DNA of 64,000 nucleotides from Tritrichomonas musculus (GCA_039105265.1 JAPFFF010000001.1:3224001-3288000), one strand, 5' to 3'. Shown: positions 10,051 through 20,917, counted from the first letter of the stretch. Numbers and translations are program-made. The notes: generated by a model not told the origin, from the sequence alone.

Positions 10051-13000
10051 TTAATGTTTTTTAGAATAATGAATTTGTCTTGCTTGTATCTTTGCACAAC
10101 TTATTGTTTCTCTTAATTTTGGAACTTTAGTTGGAGCTTCTTTTGATAAAAATTGAATTAATTTTTGAATATTAGAATTTTGATAATTTAAATTGCCATG
10201 GATTAATTCAATACACTCATTTGCAACTTTTTGAATGTCAATATCGTTATCAATGTCAATGTTCCATTGATCACTAAAACAAGCTCCCCCTGGATGTGAT
10301 CTTCCAGCAATAGGTAATTCTTCTTTATTATATTTTTCAAGCATTTCTTTTGTAATTTCTGATTTGACCAATTGATATACACACCTATCTAAAACATCAT
10401 ATCCATTACATCCATTTCTCATATGACCAAAAATAAATTCTACTATATGTGTACCGAGTCTTGATGTCATTAATTTTTTCCCATAAAATTCTAATGCATA
10501 TGCAAATCCAAGAATAGTATTTTGGGTTCTTTCTCTCATTGAATTTCTGAGATATCCAACCTTATCGGTATTTTTAGATTTTATATTCTGAATTCCTTTT
10601 GATTCATTATATAACAATGAGATTATCTCATATGAAATAAAGCACAGCTGCTTTCTTGCATAAATTGATAAATTAGTAGATTGTAAAACATCCGTAAATA
10701 AAACAAAAGGTAGCAGTAAAACTAAACAGGAGTATTCATCGTTTTCTGCAAACTTATTTAAACTGTCAAAATTGATTAATTTCATGGCCAAATCATCTCT
10801 CATCGATTCTCTTCCTGCAGCTGTAAATACCTTCAAATCAATTTGAAGTATTTCTTGTATTTTTTGCGAATTTATTTCTTTTGCACCTTTGAATAAAATT
10901 ATTTTTGAATTTGCTAATCTGGTTCGTAAATTTTTACATAAATGAAGCCAATCAGATATTGGTATCATATCCTGATAATTATGTATATACTCTATGAGTG
11001 CATCAAAGTTATCTCCTTCAAAATCTTTAATGTAATTTTGAAAATCAGTATGTAATGGATTTGTTTTAGAGTCTGAATCTGAAGCTACAAATCGAAAAAT
11101 TATATTATAATCTTTTGCAAGCTCTTCTATTTCTTTCGCCCTATCGATTATTCCTTGATCTGCTCTTCCATTATCTCTTGTCTCTAGATTAATTACTTTT
11201 GTTGGCTTACTTCCATCTAGTGGTTGATAATTGAAAACAAATATTCCATTTGAGCCTTGATTTCTAGGATCAATAGTAGCTGCATCAAAAGCTATTGTTG
11301 CAACTATTGGTTCATTTTCTTTTTTTGACATTTCTCCACGAAGCTCTTCTAGAAGATATTCAATTTGATCTTTGTTCAATAGATTATCTTGCTTATTCTT
11401 TACTATTACACTGTATTCTTTTCTCAAGTTATCTGGATTTGGAAGAGGAATAAATTTCCTTAATAACTTGTAAGTGATATTAGAATTAATATAGAGCATA
11501 AAACAAATATCTTTTAATGCTCTCGAATATTTCCGGCAAAATACATTTATTTTAGAATTTTTCAGAATTTCTAAAATTAATGACGGAGTTAAATTCTCGG
11601 GTCCATATTCAATTTCATTTGAGCTATTATTTTCAATTTTTGATAATATTTGAATATGCTCATTTAATTCTTTTATTTTTGAATTTTTCTTTTTCAATTT
11701 TCCAATTATTAACTTGTTATAATTTTTTGCTTTATTTATTCTCTGAATTAAAAGGGATTTTTGTAAGCGAAGGCTTTTAATACTATTCATTAAATCAAAA
11801 TTTTCATTTTGTAAATTTTTCACTTTTTCATTTAGGTTTTCAATTATTTTTTCTTGTTTATGATACGTTTCATATGACATGTCTATATTTTTAAAAAGTT
11901 CACTCATCAAATTACTAAAAACATTTTTTCCGATGATACATTTTTCCGAGTTTATATCGTCGATGATATCATTTTCTTTCGGCAATTCTTGATGTTCATT
12001 ATTTATATAATCAATAAAATTTCTCATTGGATGTTGAACAAACTCTTTATTTATGCAGGTGAAATTATAAAATTTTAAGCAGTGTTTATTAAAAATTATT
12101 TGAAATTTTTCCATGTTAGTAATTGAATTTTGTATATATTTCTTAAATAGTAATTCTGTTATTTCATGATAATGACATTTTATTGATTCTATAAAGCAAC
12201 TTATATAAGAATTGTTTATTGGTTCAACACCATATTTTTCTATAATCTCAATTATTTCGTAATTTCTTCCGTGAATTCCAAAAAGCCATACAGATGGTGT
12301 TAACTCTACTCCTTTTCTCATCAAATATTTAAAAATATTAATTGATCCAAAGAAAGCAGAATACTCAATCAAAGTTGGATTATTTTCAAGCAAAAAAGGA
12401 TTGGTTTCGAAAATAGACTGGATTATTTTGGATGAAAGAGGTATACTTTCTTTTTTAATATATGCTGAAAAATCTTCAATTCGATCGTTACGAATTAGGT
12501 TGCACAATAAACTATCATTTTCTCCAATTTTTCTTTTTTCTAAAAAAAAATCAATGTTATCATTTAATATCATTTTTGTTTTTTCTTCAAAAATTAAATT
12601 ATTTCTAATCATTTCTTTTATTTCAGGATAAAAATAAAGATAGTAATTTTGTTTTATTAATTCATCTTCAAAAAAACAATTCAATATCTTTTGGTCAAGT
12701 GTAACAATTTTTTCGTTGAGCGCAAATAAAAGAATTCGTTTGTTGGTTCTAAAAATATGGAATTTTTCAATATTTGACCAGAATTTCATAATTTTTGGCT
12801 TAAAAAATAATATAATTTTTTCAATCTTTGAAAAAAATAGTAGATTTCTAGGATAATTATTTGAAAAAGAAATAATTATATTTAAGACATCTTTTAAATC
12901 TTGCGAATTTTCATCAATTTTGTAATCGTTAAAAATGCGAATTAAATTTTCATAATTTTCTTCAAGATCATCTGAATTTTTCAAGAATTCCATTAAAGAA

Positions 13001-13068
13001 GATTCGACAAGTTCTCGAGAATGCATATATATTATGATATCTGAGTTTTCTTTCAAGAATTCACTCAT
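10051..13068 (-). CDS. DUF3447-ankyrin / P-superfamily-like transposase fusion (copy 1)
   Basis: 1005 residues from ATG at 13068. Residues 1-330 match the DUF3447-ankyrin module of the gene at 5.1-6.3 kb (FFSKIEKIILFF, NKRILLFALNEKIV, KIGENDSLLCNLIRNDRI, then ankyrin-like helices). Residues 380-475 form a coiled coil. From 490, the pattern RKYSRALKDICFMLY...YKLLRKFIPLPNP resembles the helical region before the P-element/THAP9 catalytic core. An RNase H-like core follows: D595 (AFDAATID), D664/D666 (ASDSDS), D706xxH709 in DWLHLCKNLR, and E877 (VEFIFGHMR). The DxxH motif is typical of the P, hAT, Mutator and Kolobok group. It probably cuts and pastes the surrounding element. A THAP finger is absent and the ankyrin module stands in its place. 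It looks intact. Confidence 0.75.
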   Translation of the reverse strand: MSEFLKENSDIIIYMHSRELVESSLMEFLKNSDDLEENYENLIRIFNDYKIDENSQDLKDVLNIIISFSNNYPRNLLFFSKIEKIILFFKPKIMKFWSNIEKFHIFRTNKRILLFALNEKIVTLDQKILNCFFEDELIKQNYYLYFYPEIKEMIRNNLIFEEKTKMILNDNIDFFLEKRKIGENDSLLCNLIRNDRIEDFSAYIKKESIPLSSKIIQSIFETNPFLLENNPTLIEYSAFFGSINIFKYLMRKGVELTPSVWLFGIHGRNYEIIEIIEKYGVEPINNSYISCFIESIKCHYHEITELLFKKYIQNSITNMEKFQIIFNKHCLKFYNFTCINKEFVQHPMRNFIDYINNEHQELPKENDIIDDINSEKCIIGKNVFSNLMSELFKNIDMSYETYHKQEKIIENLNEKVKNLQNENFDLMNSIKSLRLQKSLLIQRINKAKNYNKLIIGKLKKKNSKIKELNEHIQILSKIENNSSNEIEYGPENLTPSLILEILKNSKINVFCRKYSRALKDICFMLYINSNITYKLLRKFIPLPNPDNLRKEYSVIVKNKQDNLLNKDQIEYLLEELRGEMSKKENEPIVATIAFDAATIDPRNQGSNGIFVFNYQPLDGSKPTKVINLETRDNGRADQGIIDRAKEIEELAKDYNIIFRFVASDSDSKTNPLHTDFQNYIKDFEGDNFDALIEYIHNYQDMIPISDWLHLCKNLRTRLANSKIILFKGAKEINSQKIQEILQIDLKVFTAAGRESMRDDLAMKLINFDSLNKFAENDEYSCLVLLLPFVLFTDVLQSTNLSIYARKQLCFISYEIISLLYNESKGIQNIKSKNTDKVGYLRNSMRERTQNTILGFAYALEFYGKKLMTSRLGTHIVEFIFGHMRNGCNGYDVLDRCVYQLVKSEITKEMLEKYNKEELPIAGRSHPGGACFSDQWNIDIDNDIDIQKVANECIELIHGNLNYQNSNIQKLIQFLSKEAPTKVPKLRETISCAKIQARQIHYSKKH

Positions 13069-13086
13069 TTTTATTTTATTAAGTAA

Positions 13087-13096
13087 TAAAAAGTGA
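13087..13096 (-). promoter_or_regulatory. Probable initiator of the transposase gene (copy 1)
   Basis: TCACTTTTTA on the minus strand, with +1 A at 13094, lies 26 nt upstream of ATG 13068. It matches the trichomonad Inr consensus, so the transposon carries its own host-type core promoter. The mirror copy is at 17872-17881. Confidence 0.6.
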
Positions 13097-13128
13097 CAAA
13101 ATAACTTGTATGCATTTTTTTAAAAAAA

Positions 13129-13860
13129 CTGCTGATTAAAAGTTCATTCCCGATATAAATATAAATATAATGTAATTTATCACTATTATAATTTTATTTA
13201 TTTAATATAAATTCGGAGTTCTATAACAAGATATTAAAGATTCTTATTTATCGTTTTTTCATTTTCAAATATTTTGAATTGCTAAAAATTTATGATAAAA
13301 AAAAGAAACTTCTCAGAACTTTTTTTAAAAAACTGCTGATTAAAAGTTCATTCCCGATATAAATATAAATATAATGTAATTTATCACTATTATATATTTA
13401 TTTATTTAATATAAATTCGGAGCTCTATAACAAGATATTAAAGATTCTTATTTATCGTTTTTTCATTTTCAAATATTTTGAATTGCTAAAAATTTATGAT
13501 AAAAAAAAGAAACTTCTCAGAACTTTTTTTAAAAAACTGCTGATTAAAAGTTCATTCCCGATATAAATATAAATATAATGTAATTTATCACTATTATATA
13601 TTTATTTATTTAATATAAATTCGGAGTTCTATAACAAGATATTAAAGATTCTTATTTATCGTTTTTTCATTTTCAAATATTTTGAATTGCTAAAAATTTA
13701 TGATAAAAAAAAGAAACTTCTCAGAACTTTTTTTAAAAAACTGCTGATTAAAAGTTCATTCCCGATATAAATATAAATATAATGTAATTTATCAATATTA
13801 TATATTTATTTATTTAATATAAATTCGGAGTTCTATAACAAGATATTAAATGATTTTAAA
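13129..13860. repeat. Four 204-bp subterminal tandem repeats (left copy)
   Basis: Units start at 13129, 13333, 13537 and 13741 (CTGCTGATTAAAAG), an exact 204-bp period, with the fourth unit partial. Each contains CCCGATATAAATATAAATA and ends near ACAAGATATTAAA. Units differ by only a few bases (for example GAGCTC in unit 2). They sit just upstream of the transposase gene, so they could be transposase-binding or promoter repeats. Confidence 0.85.
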
Positions 13861-13876
13861 TTTCTTTCAATATTTA

Positions 13877-14721
13877 CAGTTTTTTCAACAACGTTATGGA
13901 AAAAGTTGATATTCGTTATGGAAACTTTTTCTTAAAAACTTCTTTTCTAAGAAAAATTTGTATCTGTTATGGAAAAATATCACCAAACTTTTTCTGAGCA
14001 ATTATTTTTTATCGTTATGGAATTGTAAAGTTATCAATTTTTTTACTCAGAAAATGAGATATATCGTTATGGAAAAATATGGAAATTCCTCAGAAAAAAA
14101 TCTTTTAATTTTCTCAATTTTTTCTTTGTGAAAAGAATATCATGCAAAAATAGTGAAAAAGGAAAAATTCAAGAAGGAATGCATAGAAAAAATAATTTTA
14201 ATCATTTTTTTTCTATAAAATTATCTTGCAAAAGACATTTTTGTTAATCATTCTTCTGGTAAAAAAGGAATTACATATCAGATTAATGTTAGAAAAGGAT
14301 ATTATTTGAAATTATATTCCTTAATTAGTTTTATGTATTTTGTATTTACAAGTTTTACCGTAAATCGATAATTTATTATAAGAAACCATGAATAAGGAAA
14401 CATTAATTACGAAAATAATCATGAATTTATATTTAATTGTTCGAGAAAATGCTGTATTGAGTATAAATATTTTTTGAATAAAAAATGCTTTCAATTTTGC
14501 ACTTTATCTCAATTTCCATATTTATCCATAACGATATATCTCATTTTCTGAGTAAAAAAATTGATAACTTTACAATTCCATAACGATAAAAAATAATTGC
14601 TCAGAAAAAGTTTGGTGATATTTTTCCATAACAGATACAAATTTTTCTTAGAAAAGAAGTTTTTAAGAAAAAGTTTCCATAACGAATATCAACTTTTTCC
14701 ATAACGTTGTTGAAAAAACTG
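13877..14721. mobile_element. Palindromic MITE with TA duplication inside the left copy
   Basis: 845 bp. Begins CAGTTTTTTCAACAACG and ends with its complement, flanked by TA at 13875-13876 and 14722-14723. The terminal inverted repeats are 211 bp (13877-14087 and 14511-14721) and nearly identical (I see one mismatch). Each carries five copies of an iteron-like GTTATGGAA. The 423-bp centre has no gene. The uninterrupted sequence ATATTTATATAACTATT in the right transposon copy is the exact empty site. CAGT ends and TA duplication point to a Tc1/mariner-type nonautonomous element. Confidence 0.85.
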
Positions 14722-14881
14722 TATATAACTATTGAAAAATTATAAATCTTAATTTGGTCAACTTTTATTAACTAAATGCTTTTTTATATTATTATATATA
14801 TAAAAATAAAATAAAAAAAATTATTTCATAAATAAAAATTTTAAATAATTTAACGAATTTTGATCGTCTACCCACACATAT

Positions 14882-16933
14882 TTTTTTAAAAAAATTTCAA
14901 AAAATTCACAATTTATTTTTATTTTTAAAAAAAAAAACGAAATGTGAAGTGAAAAAGTGGAAAATTTTATTTCCACCCAACATAAACCTTGTTCAAAAAA
15001 CATTACCTCCCTCTCAATTTAAAATAATCATATCTTTATATTATAAATATGAATTACTTTTTTATAATTTAAATAATAATATGCTAATTATATAATATAT
15101 TATAACAGAAGAATAATGCAATTAAATTGTTTGATAAAAAAGATAAAATGATTTAAAATTTGAAATGGAGGTAAAGTTTTTTGAACTCAGTTTACTTTTG
15201 GTCCAAAAAAAGGTAGTGACACCATTCAAAATTTTGATCGTTTATTCACAATAAAATTCAATGCTTTTTTTTTTTTTCAATAAAAAATATTTTATTTAAA
15301 AATAGTTTTTTCTCAATTAAATTATAAATTATGAGTAAAATTATTAAACAATAAATAATTTCTTTGAATATATTTTGCAATTTACAAGTAAATTTCTTTT
15401 TTGTTTTAAAAAATTTTCATATTCTATTATATTTAACTTCCATCCCTTAATGAAGAGATTATGCGTTTGAAAAAAACGTTATTTAGTAATGACCAATGCT
15501 GACAAGGTAATCGCATATCATATCTACAAATATTTTTATTTATTTAAATTTGCTATTAGGTTTTAACCATATATTTTGATTTAAATTGAGTTATTTATAA
15601 TTGATTATGTGATATTAAAAAGAATAACAACAGTTCCTAGATAAGTATCAGAAAGAATCACACATATCATTTTTAGATTAACAAAAAAAAAAAAAAAAAA
15701 AACTCAAATTAAGAAATCACCTTAAGAAATAAATGAAAACTTAATTCTAATGGGTGGAAACTTAGCAGCATTAAATAATTAACTAAAAATTGTAATTAAT
15801 TTTTAAACTGTTTTCGGAATTTGTTTTTATTTTGTCAATGGCTTTAAAAAAACCAAAATTAGGATATATAATTACAGCTAATTTTTATCGTAATGGAACT
15901 AAATTTACTACAATAAGGAAAAAATAGAAAAAAATATAACCATTTTTTGTAAAAAACGTAAATAATTGAAAAAATATTGTAACACAATTTTTGAATAGTA
16001 AATATTTATTTCAAATAAATAAATAAATAAAATGATTTTAATATAAAAAACTGAGATATAACAATATTTTAAAAACATTGAAATTGAAAGGTAAAATATT
16101 TAGCCATTACAATAAGCTTATTGTATTAAAATTTGATTATTTATTTGGCAGCTTAAGTAGGATGGGTATTTCTATGAGTTAATACAAATTTTGTTTCTCA
16201 AAATTGAATTGAAAGAAAAATATCAAATATTTATATCTTGCTAAATTATTGATAAATTCAATAATTAAATATATATTTATTTTCATTTAATAATATAATA
16301 ACAATTTAACAAATTATTAAATGCTTATAATTATTTATTATTAGAATTTTGAATATATTAGATCTCCTTTCAAAAAATAAAAAGATTCCTCTAAAAAAGT
16401 TTCAATATTTCAGAAGATTCCTCTAAAAAAGTTTAACTCTCAAATTTGTTAAGATAATTCAAAATTTGTGAAAATTCTCAGAGCTTACACAAATTTTATT
16501 AACCAGCCTAAGCTTAAGGCTAAAATAATCTGCCTTATAATAGGTCAATATAAACGGTTATGTAAAATTAAAAAAAAAAATCGAATAAGTATTCAATTTT
16601 AATTGACCATAGAGAAGGCCAAAAAAAGCGGTATACGAAAAAATCGACGGTTTTTCGTATAAGAAACCGTTTTTATTCACCATATTGAAGGCCAAAAAAA
16701 AAGCGGTATACGAAAAAATTGAAAGGTTTTCGTATAAAAATTCATTCAATTTTGAGCTTTTTTGAGATTTTTTTAATCGTTAGACGATAATATTTAACTG
16801 AAATTTTAATGATCGTGATTTATATATTTTTCAATTATTTATGATCGAAAAAAATATTTTCTAAACGTTAAAATTTAATTAAAAAAGTTACTTTTAAACG
16901 ATTAAAAAATTATTAAAAAAATTAGCAAAAAAC
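14882..16933. other. Spacer between the two transposon copies
   Basis: 2.05 kb of AT-rich DNA with no convincing gene. Contents seen: a poly-A run near 15680, a TCACTACC-like block on the minus strand near 15210-15223 similar to that at 9139-9146, and two tandem hairpins at 16632-16736. Confidence 0.6.
16605..16745. repeat. Tandem pair of hairpins
   Basis: A block of about 70 bp containing GAAGGCCAAAAAAA and GCGGTATACGAAAAA is repeated twice. Each copy forms a hairpin of TATACGAAAA with TTTTCGTATA (arms 16632-16642/16651-16661 and 16707-16716/16727-16736). It may be the remains of a small foldback element. Confidence 0.65.
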
Positions 16934-17107
16934 ATATGTGTGGGTAGACGATCAAAATTCGTTAAATTATTTAAAATTTTTATTTATGAAATAATTTTTT
17001 TTATTTTATTTTTATATATATAATAATATAAAAAAGCATTTAGTTAATAAAAGTTGACCAAATTAAGATTTATAATTTTTCAATAGTTATATAAATATTG
17101 AAAGAAA

Positions 17108-17839
17108 TTTAAAATCATTTAATATCTTGTTATAGAACTCCGAATTTATATTAAATAAATAAATATATAATATTGATAAATTACATTATATTTATATTTA
17201 TATCGGGAATGAACTTTTAATCAGCAGTTTTTTAAAAAAAGTTCTGAGAAGTTTCTTTTTTTTATCATAAATTTTTAGCAATTCAAAATATTTGAAAATG
17301 AAAAAACGATAAATAAGAATCTTTAATATCTTGTTATAGAACTCCGAATTTATATTAAATAAATAAATATATAATAGTGATAAATTACATTATATTTATA
17401 TTTATATCGGGAATGAACTTTTAATCAGCAGTTTTTTAAAAAAAGTTCTGAGAAGTTTCTTTTTTTTATCATAAATTTTTAGCAATTCAAAATATTTGAA
17501 AATGAAAAAACGATAAATAAGAATCTTTAATATCTTGTTATAGAGCTCCGAATTTATATTAAATAAATAAATATATAATAGTGATAAATTACATTATATT
17601 TATATTTATATCGGGAATGAACTTTTAATCAGCAGTTTTTTAAAAAAAGTTCTGAGAAGTTTCTTTTTTTTATCATAAATTTTTAGCAATTCAAAATATT
17701 TGAAAATGAAAAAACGATAAATAAGAATCTTTAATATCTTGTTATAGAACTCCGAATTTATATTAAATAAATAAAATTATAATAGTGATAAATTACATTA
17801 TATTTATATTTATATCGGGAATGAACTTTTAATCAGCAG
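17108..17839. repeat. Four 204-bp subterminal tandem repeats (right copy)
   Basis: Mirror image of 13129-13860, same 204-bp period and the same unit variants (GAGCTC variant at about 17544). Confidence 0.85.
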
Positions 17840-17871
17840 TTTTTTTAAAAAAATGCATACAAGTTATTTTG

Positions 17872-17881
17872 TCACTTTTTA
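17872..17881 (+). promoter_or_regulatory. Probable initiator of the transposase gene (copy 2)
   Basis: TCACTTTTTA, +1 A at 17874, lies 26 nt upstream of ATG 17900 and mirrors the copy 1 site. Confidence 0.6.
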
Positions 17882-17899
17882 TTACTTAATAAAATAAAA

Positions 17900-20800
17900 A
17901 TGAGTGAATTCTTGAAAGAAAACTCAGATATCATAATATATATGCATTCTCGAGAACTTGTCGAATCTTCTTTAATGGAATTCTTGAAAAATTCAGATGA
18001 TCTTGAAGAAAATTATGAAAATTTAATTCGCATTTTTAACGATTACAAAATTGATGAAAATTCGCAAGATTTAAAAGATGTCTTAAATATAATTATTTCT
18101 TTTTCAAATAATTATCCTAGAAATCTACTATTTTTTTCAAAGATTGAAAAAATTATATTATTTTTTAAGCCAAAAATTATGAAATTCTGGTCAAATATTG
18201 AAAAATTCCATATTTTTAGAACCAACAAACGAATTCTTTTATTTGCGCTCAACGAAAAAATTGTTACACTTGACCAAAAGATATTGAATTGTTTTTTTGA
18301 AGATGAATTAATAAAACAAAATTACTATCTTTATTTTTATCCTGAAATAAAAGAAATGATTAGAAATAATTTAATTTTTGAAGAAAAAACAAAAATGATA
18401 TTAAATGATAACATTGATTTTTTTTTAGAAAAAAGAAAAATTGGAGAAAATGATAGTTTATTGTGCAACCTAATTCGTAACGATCGAATTGAAGATTTTT
18501 CAGCATATATTAAAAAAGAAAGTATACCTCTTTCATCCAAAATAATCCAGTCTATTTTCGAAACCAATCCTTTTTTGCTTGAAAATAATCCAACTTTGAT
18601 TGAGTATTCTGCTTTCTTTGGATCAATTAATATTTTTAAATATTTGATGAGAAAAGGAGTAGAGTTAACACCATCTGTATGGCTTTTTGGAATTCACGGA
18701 AGAAATTACGAAATAATTGAGATTATAGAAAAATATGGTGTTGAACCAATAAACAATTCTTATATAAGTTGCTTTATAGAATCAATAAAATGTCATTATC
18801 ATGAAATAACAGAATTACTATTTAAGAAATATATACAAAATTCAATTACTAACATGGAAAAATTTCAAATAATTTTTAATAAACACTGCTTAAAATTTTA
18901 TAATTTCACCTGCATAAATAAAGAGTTTGTTCAACATCCAATGAGAAATTTTATTGATTATATAAATAATGAACATCAAGAATTGCCGAAAGAAAATGAT
19001 ATCATCGACGATATAAACTCGGAAAAATGTATCATCGGAAAAAATGTTTTTAGTAATTTGATGAGTGAACTTTTTAAAAATATAGACATGTCATATGAAA
19101 CGTATCATAAACAAGAAAAAATAATTGAAAACCTAAATGAAAAAGTGAAAAATTTACAAAATGAAAATTTTGATTTAATGAATAGTATTAAAAGCCTTCG
19201 CTTACAAAAATCCCTTTTAATTCAGAGAATAAATAAAGCAAAAAATTATAACAAGTTAATAATTGGAAAATTGAAAAAGAAAAATTCAAAAATAAAAGAA
19301 TTAAATGAGCATATTCAAATATTATCAAAAATTGAAAATAATAGCTCAAATGAAATTGAATATGGACCCGAGAATTTAACTCCGTCATTAATTTTAGAAA
19401 TTCTGAAAAATTCTAAAATAAATGTATTTTGCCGGAAATATTCGAGAGCATTAAAAGATATTTGTTTTATGCTCTATATTAATTCTAATATCACTTACAA
19501 GTTATTAAGGAAATTTATTCCTCTTCCAAATCCAGATAACTTGAGAAAAGAATACAGTGTAATAGTAAAGAATAAGCAAGATAATCTATTGAACAAAGAT
19601 CAAATTGAATATCTTCTAGAAGAGCTTCGTGGAGAAATGTCAAAAAAAGAAAATGAACCAATAGTTGCAACAATAGCTTTTGATGCAGCTACTATTGATC
19701 CTAGAAATCAAGGCTCAAATGGAATATTTGTTTTCAATTATCAACCACTAGATGGAAGTAAGCCAACAAAAGTAATTAATCTAGAGACAAGAGATAATGG
19801 AAGAGCAGATCAAGGAATAATCGATAGGGCGAAAGAAATAGAAGAGCTTGCAAAAGATTATAATATAATTTTTCGATTTGTAGCTTCAGATTCAGACTCT
19901 AAAACAAATCCATTACATACTGATTTTCAAAATTACATTAAAGATTTTGAAGGAGATAACTTTGATGCACTCATAGAGTATATACATAATTATCAGGATA
20001 TGATACCAATATCTGATTGGCTTCATTTATGTAAAAATTTACGAACCAGATTAGCAAATTCAAAAATAATTTTATTCAAAGGTGCAAAAGAAATAAATTC
20101 GCAAAAAATACAAGAAATACTTCAAATTGATTTGAAGGTATTTACAGCTGCAGGAAGAGAATCGATGAGAGATGATTTGGCCATGAAATTAATCAATTTT
20201 GACAGTTTAAATAAGTTTGCAGAAAACGATGAATACTCCTGTTTAGTTTTACTGCTACCTTTTGTTTTATTTACGGATGTTTTACAATCTACTAATTTAT
20301 CAATTTATGCAAGAAAGCAGCTGTGCTTTATTTCATATGAGATAATCTCATTGTTATATAATGAATCAAAAGGAATTCAGAATATAAAATCTAAAAATAC
20401 CGATAAGGTTGGATATCTCAGAAATTCAATGAGAGAAAGAACCCAAAATACTATTCTTGGATTTGCATATGCATTAGAATTTTATGGGAAAAAATTAATG
20501 ACATCAAGACTCGGTACACATATAGTAGAATTTATTTTTGGTCATATGAGAAATGGATGTAATGGATATGATGTTTTAGATAGGTGTGTATATCAATTGG
20601 TCAAATCAGAAATTACAAAAGAAATGCTTGAAAAATATAATAAAGAAGAATTACCTATTGCTGGAAGATCACATCCAGGGGGAGCTTGTTTTAGTGATCA
20701 ATGGAACATTGACATTGATAACGATATTGACATTCAAAAAGTTGCAAATGAGTGTATTGAATTAATCCATGGCAATTTAAATTATCAAAATTCTAATATT

Positions 20801-20917
20801 CAAAAATTAATTCAATTTTTATCAAAAGAAGCTCCAACTAAAGTTCCAAAATTAAGAGAAACAATAAGTTGTGCAAAGATACAAGCAAGACAAATTCATT
20901 ATTCTAAAAAACATTAA
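17900..20917 (+). CDS. DUF3447-ankyrin / P-superfamily-like transposase fusion (copy 2)
   Basis: The translation is identical to copy 1 at all 1005 residues: DUF3447-ankyrin region (1-330), coiled coil (380-475), P-like helical region, and an RNase H-like core with D595, D664/D666, D706xxH709 and E877. ATG at 17900 follows a host-like initiator. Identity at coding and silent sites implies no time for divergence, so either copy could still be an active source. Which copy moved cannot be told here. Confidence 0.75.
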   Translation: MSEFLKENSDIIIYMHSRELVESSLMEFLKNSDDLEENYENLIRIFNDYKIDENSQDLKDVLNIIISFSNNYPRNLLFFSKIEKIILFFKPKIMKFWSNIEKFHIFRTNKRILLFALNEKIVTLDQKILNCFFEDELIKQNYYLYFYPEIKEMIRNNLIFEEKTKMILNDNIDFFLEKRKIGENDSLLCNLIRNDRIEDFSAYIKKESIPLSSKIIQSIFETNPFLLENNPTLIEYSAFFGSINIFKYLMRKGVELTPSVWLFGIHGRNYEIIEIIEKYGVEPINNSYISCFIESIKCHYHEITELLFKKYIQNSITNMEKFQIIFNKHCLKFYNFTCINKEFVQHPMRNFIDYINNEHQELPKENDIIDDINSEKCIIGKNVFSNLMSELFKNIDMSYETYHKQEKIIENLNEKVKNLQNENFDLMNSIKSLRLQKSLLIQRINKAKNYNKLIIGKLKKKNSKIKELNEHIQILSKIENNSSNEIEYGPENLTPSLILEILKNSKINVFCRKYSRALKDICFMLYINSNITYKLLRKFIPLPNPDNLRKEYSVIVKNKQDNLLNKDQIEYLLEELRGEMSKKENEPIVATIAFDAATIDPRNQGSNGIFVFNYQPLDGSKPTKVINLETRDNGRADQGIIDRAKEIEELAKDYNIIFRFVASDSDSKTNPLHTDFQNYIKDFEGDNFDALIEYIHNYQDMIPISDWLHLCKNLRTRLANSKIILFKGAKEINSQKIQEILQIDLKVFTAAGRESMRDDLAMKLINFDSLNKFAENDEYSCLVLLLPFVLFTDVLQSTNLSIYARKQLCFISYEIISLLYNESKGIQNIKSKNTDKVGYLRNSMRERTQNTILGFAYALEFYGKKLMTSRLGTHIVEFIFGHMRNGCNGYDVLDRCVYQLVKSEITKEMLEKYNKEELPIAGRSHPGGACFSDQWNIDIDNDIDIQKVANECIELIHGNLNYQNSNIQKLIQFLSKEAPTKVPKLRETISCAKIQARQIHYSKKH

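Larger units (their letters stand above)
9698..14878 (-). mobile_element. DUF3447/P-like DNA transposon, left copy
   Basis: The left arm of a giant inverted repeat. It pairs base for base with 16937-21270 (coordinate sum 30968) except for an 845-bp MITE plus a TA at 13875-14721, so the element is 4334 bp. Its ends are TGTATGGGTAC (outer) and, read inwards from the other end, TGTGTGGGTAG (inner), giving imperfect terminal inverted repeats of about ten bases. Each end is flanked by TA, consistent with a TA duplication, although TA could also belong to the repeat. Contents: one transposase gene read toward the outer end, then four 204-bp subterminal tandem repeats between gene start and inner end. 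The copies look identical, so the duplication or second insertion is very recent. Confidence 0.8.

Noticed and set aside
9688-14888. An 8-bp target duplication (TTTTTTGA/TTTTTTTA) for the P-like element, as in P elements
   Set aside because: It is low-complexity, has a mismatch, and the right copy shows no such repeat; TA flanks fit both copies better.
14821-15003. 60-codon minus frame at the left transposon inner end
   Set aside because: Low-complexity F/K/I-rich translation crossing the element boundary; no start context or family.
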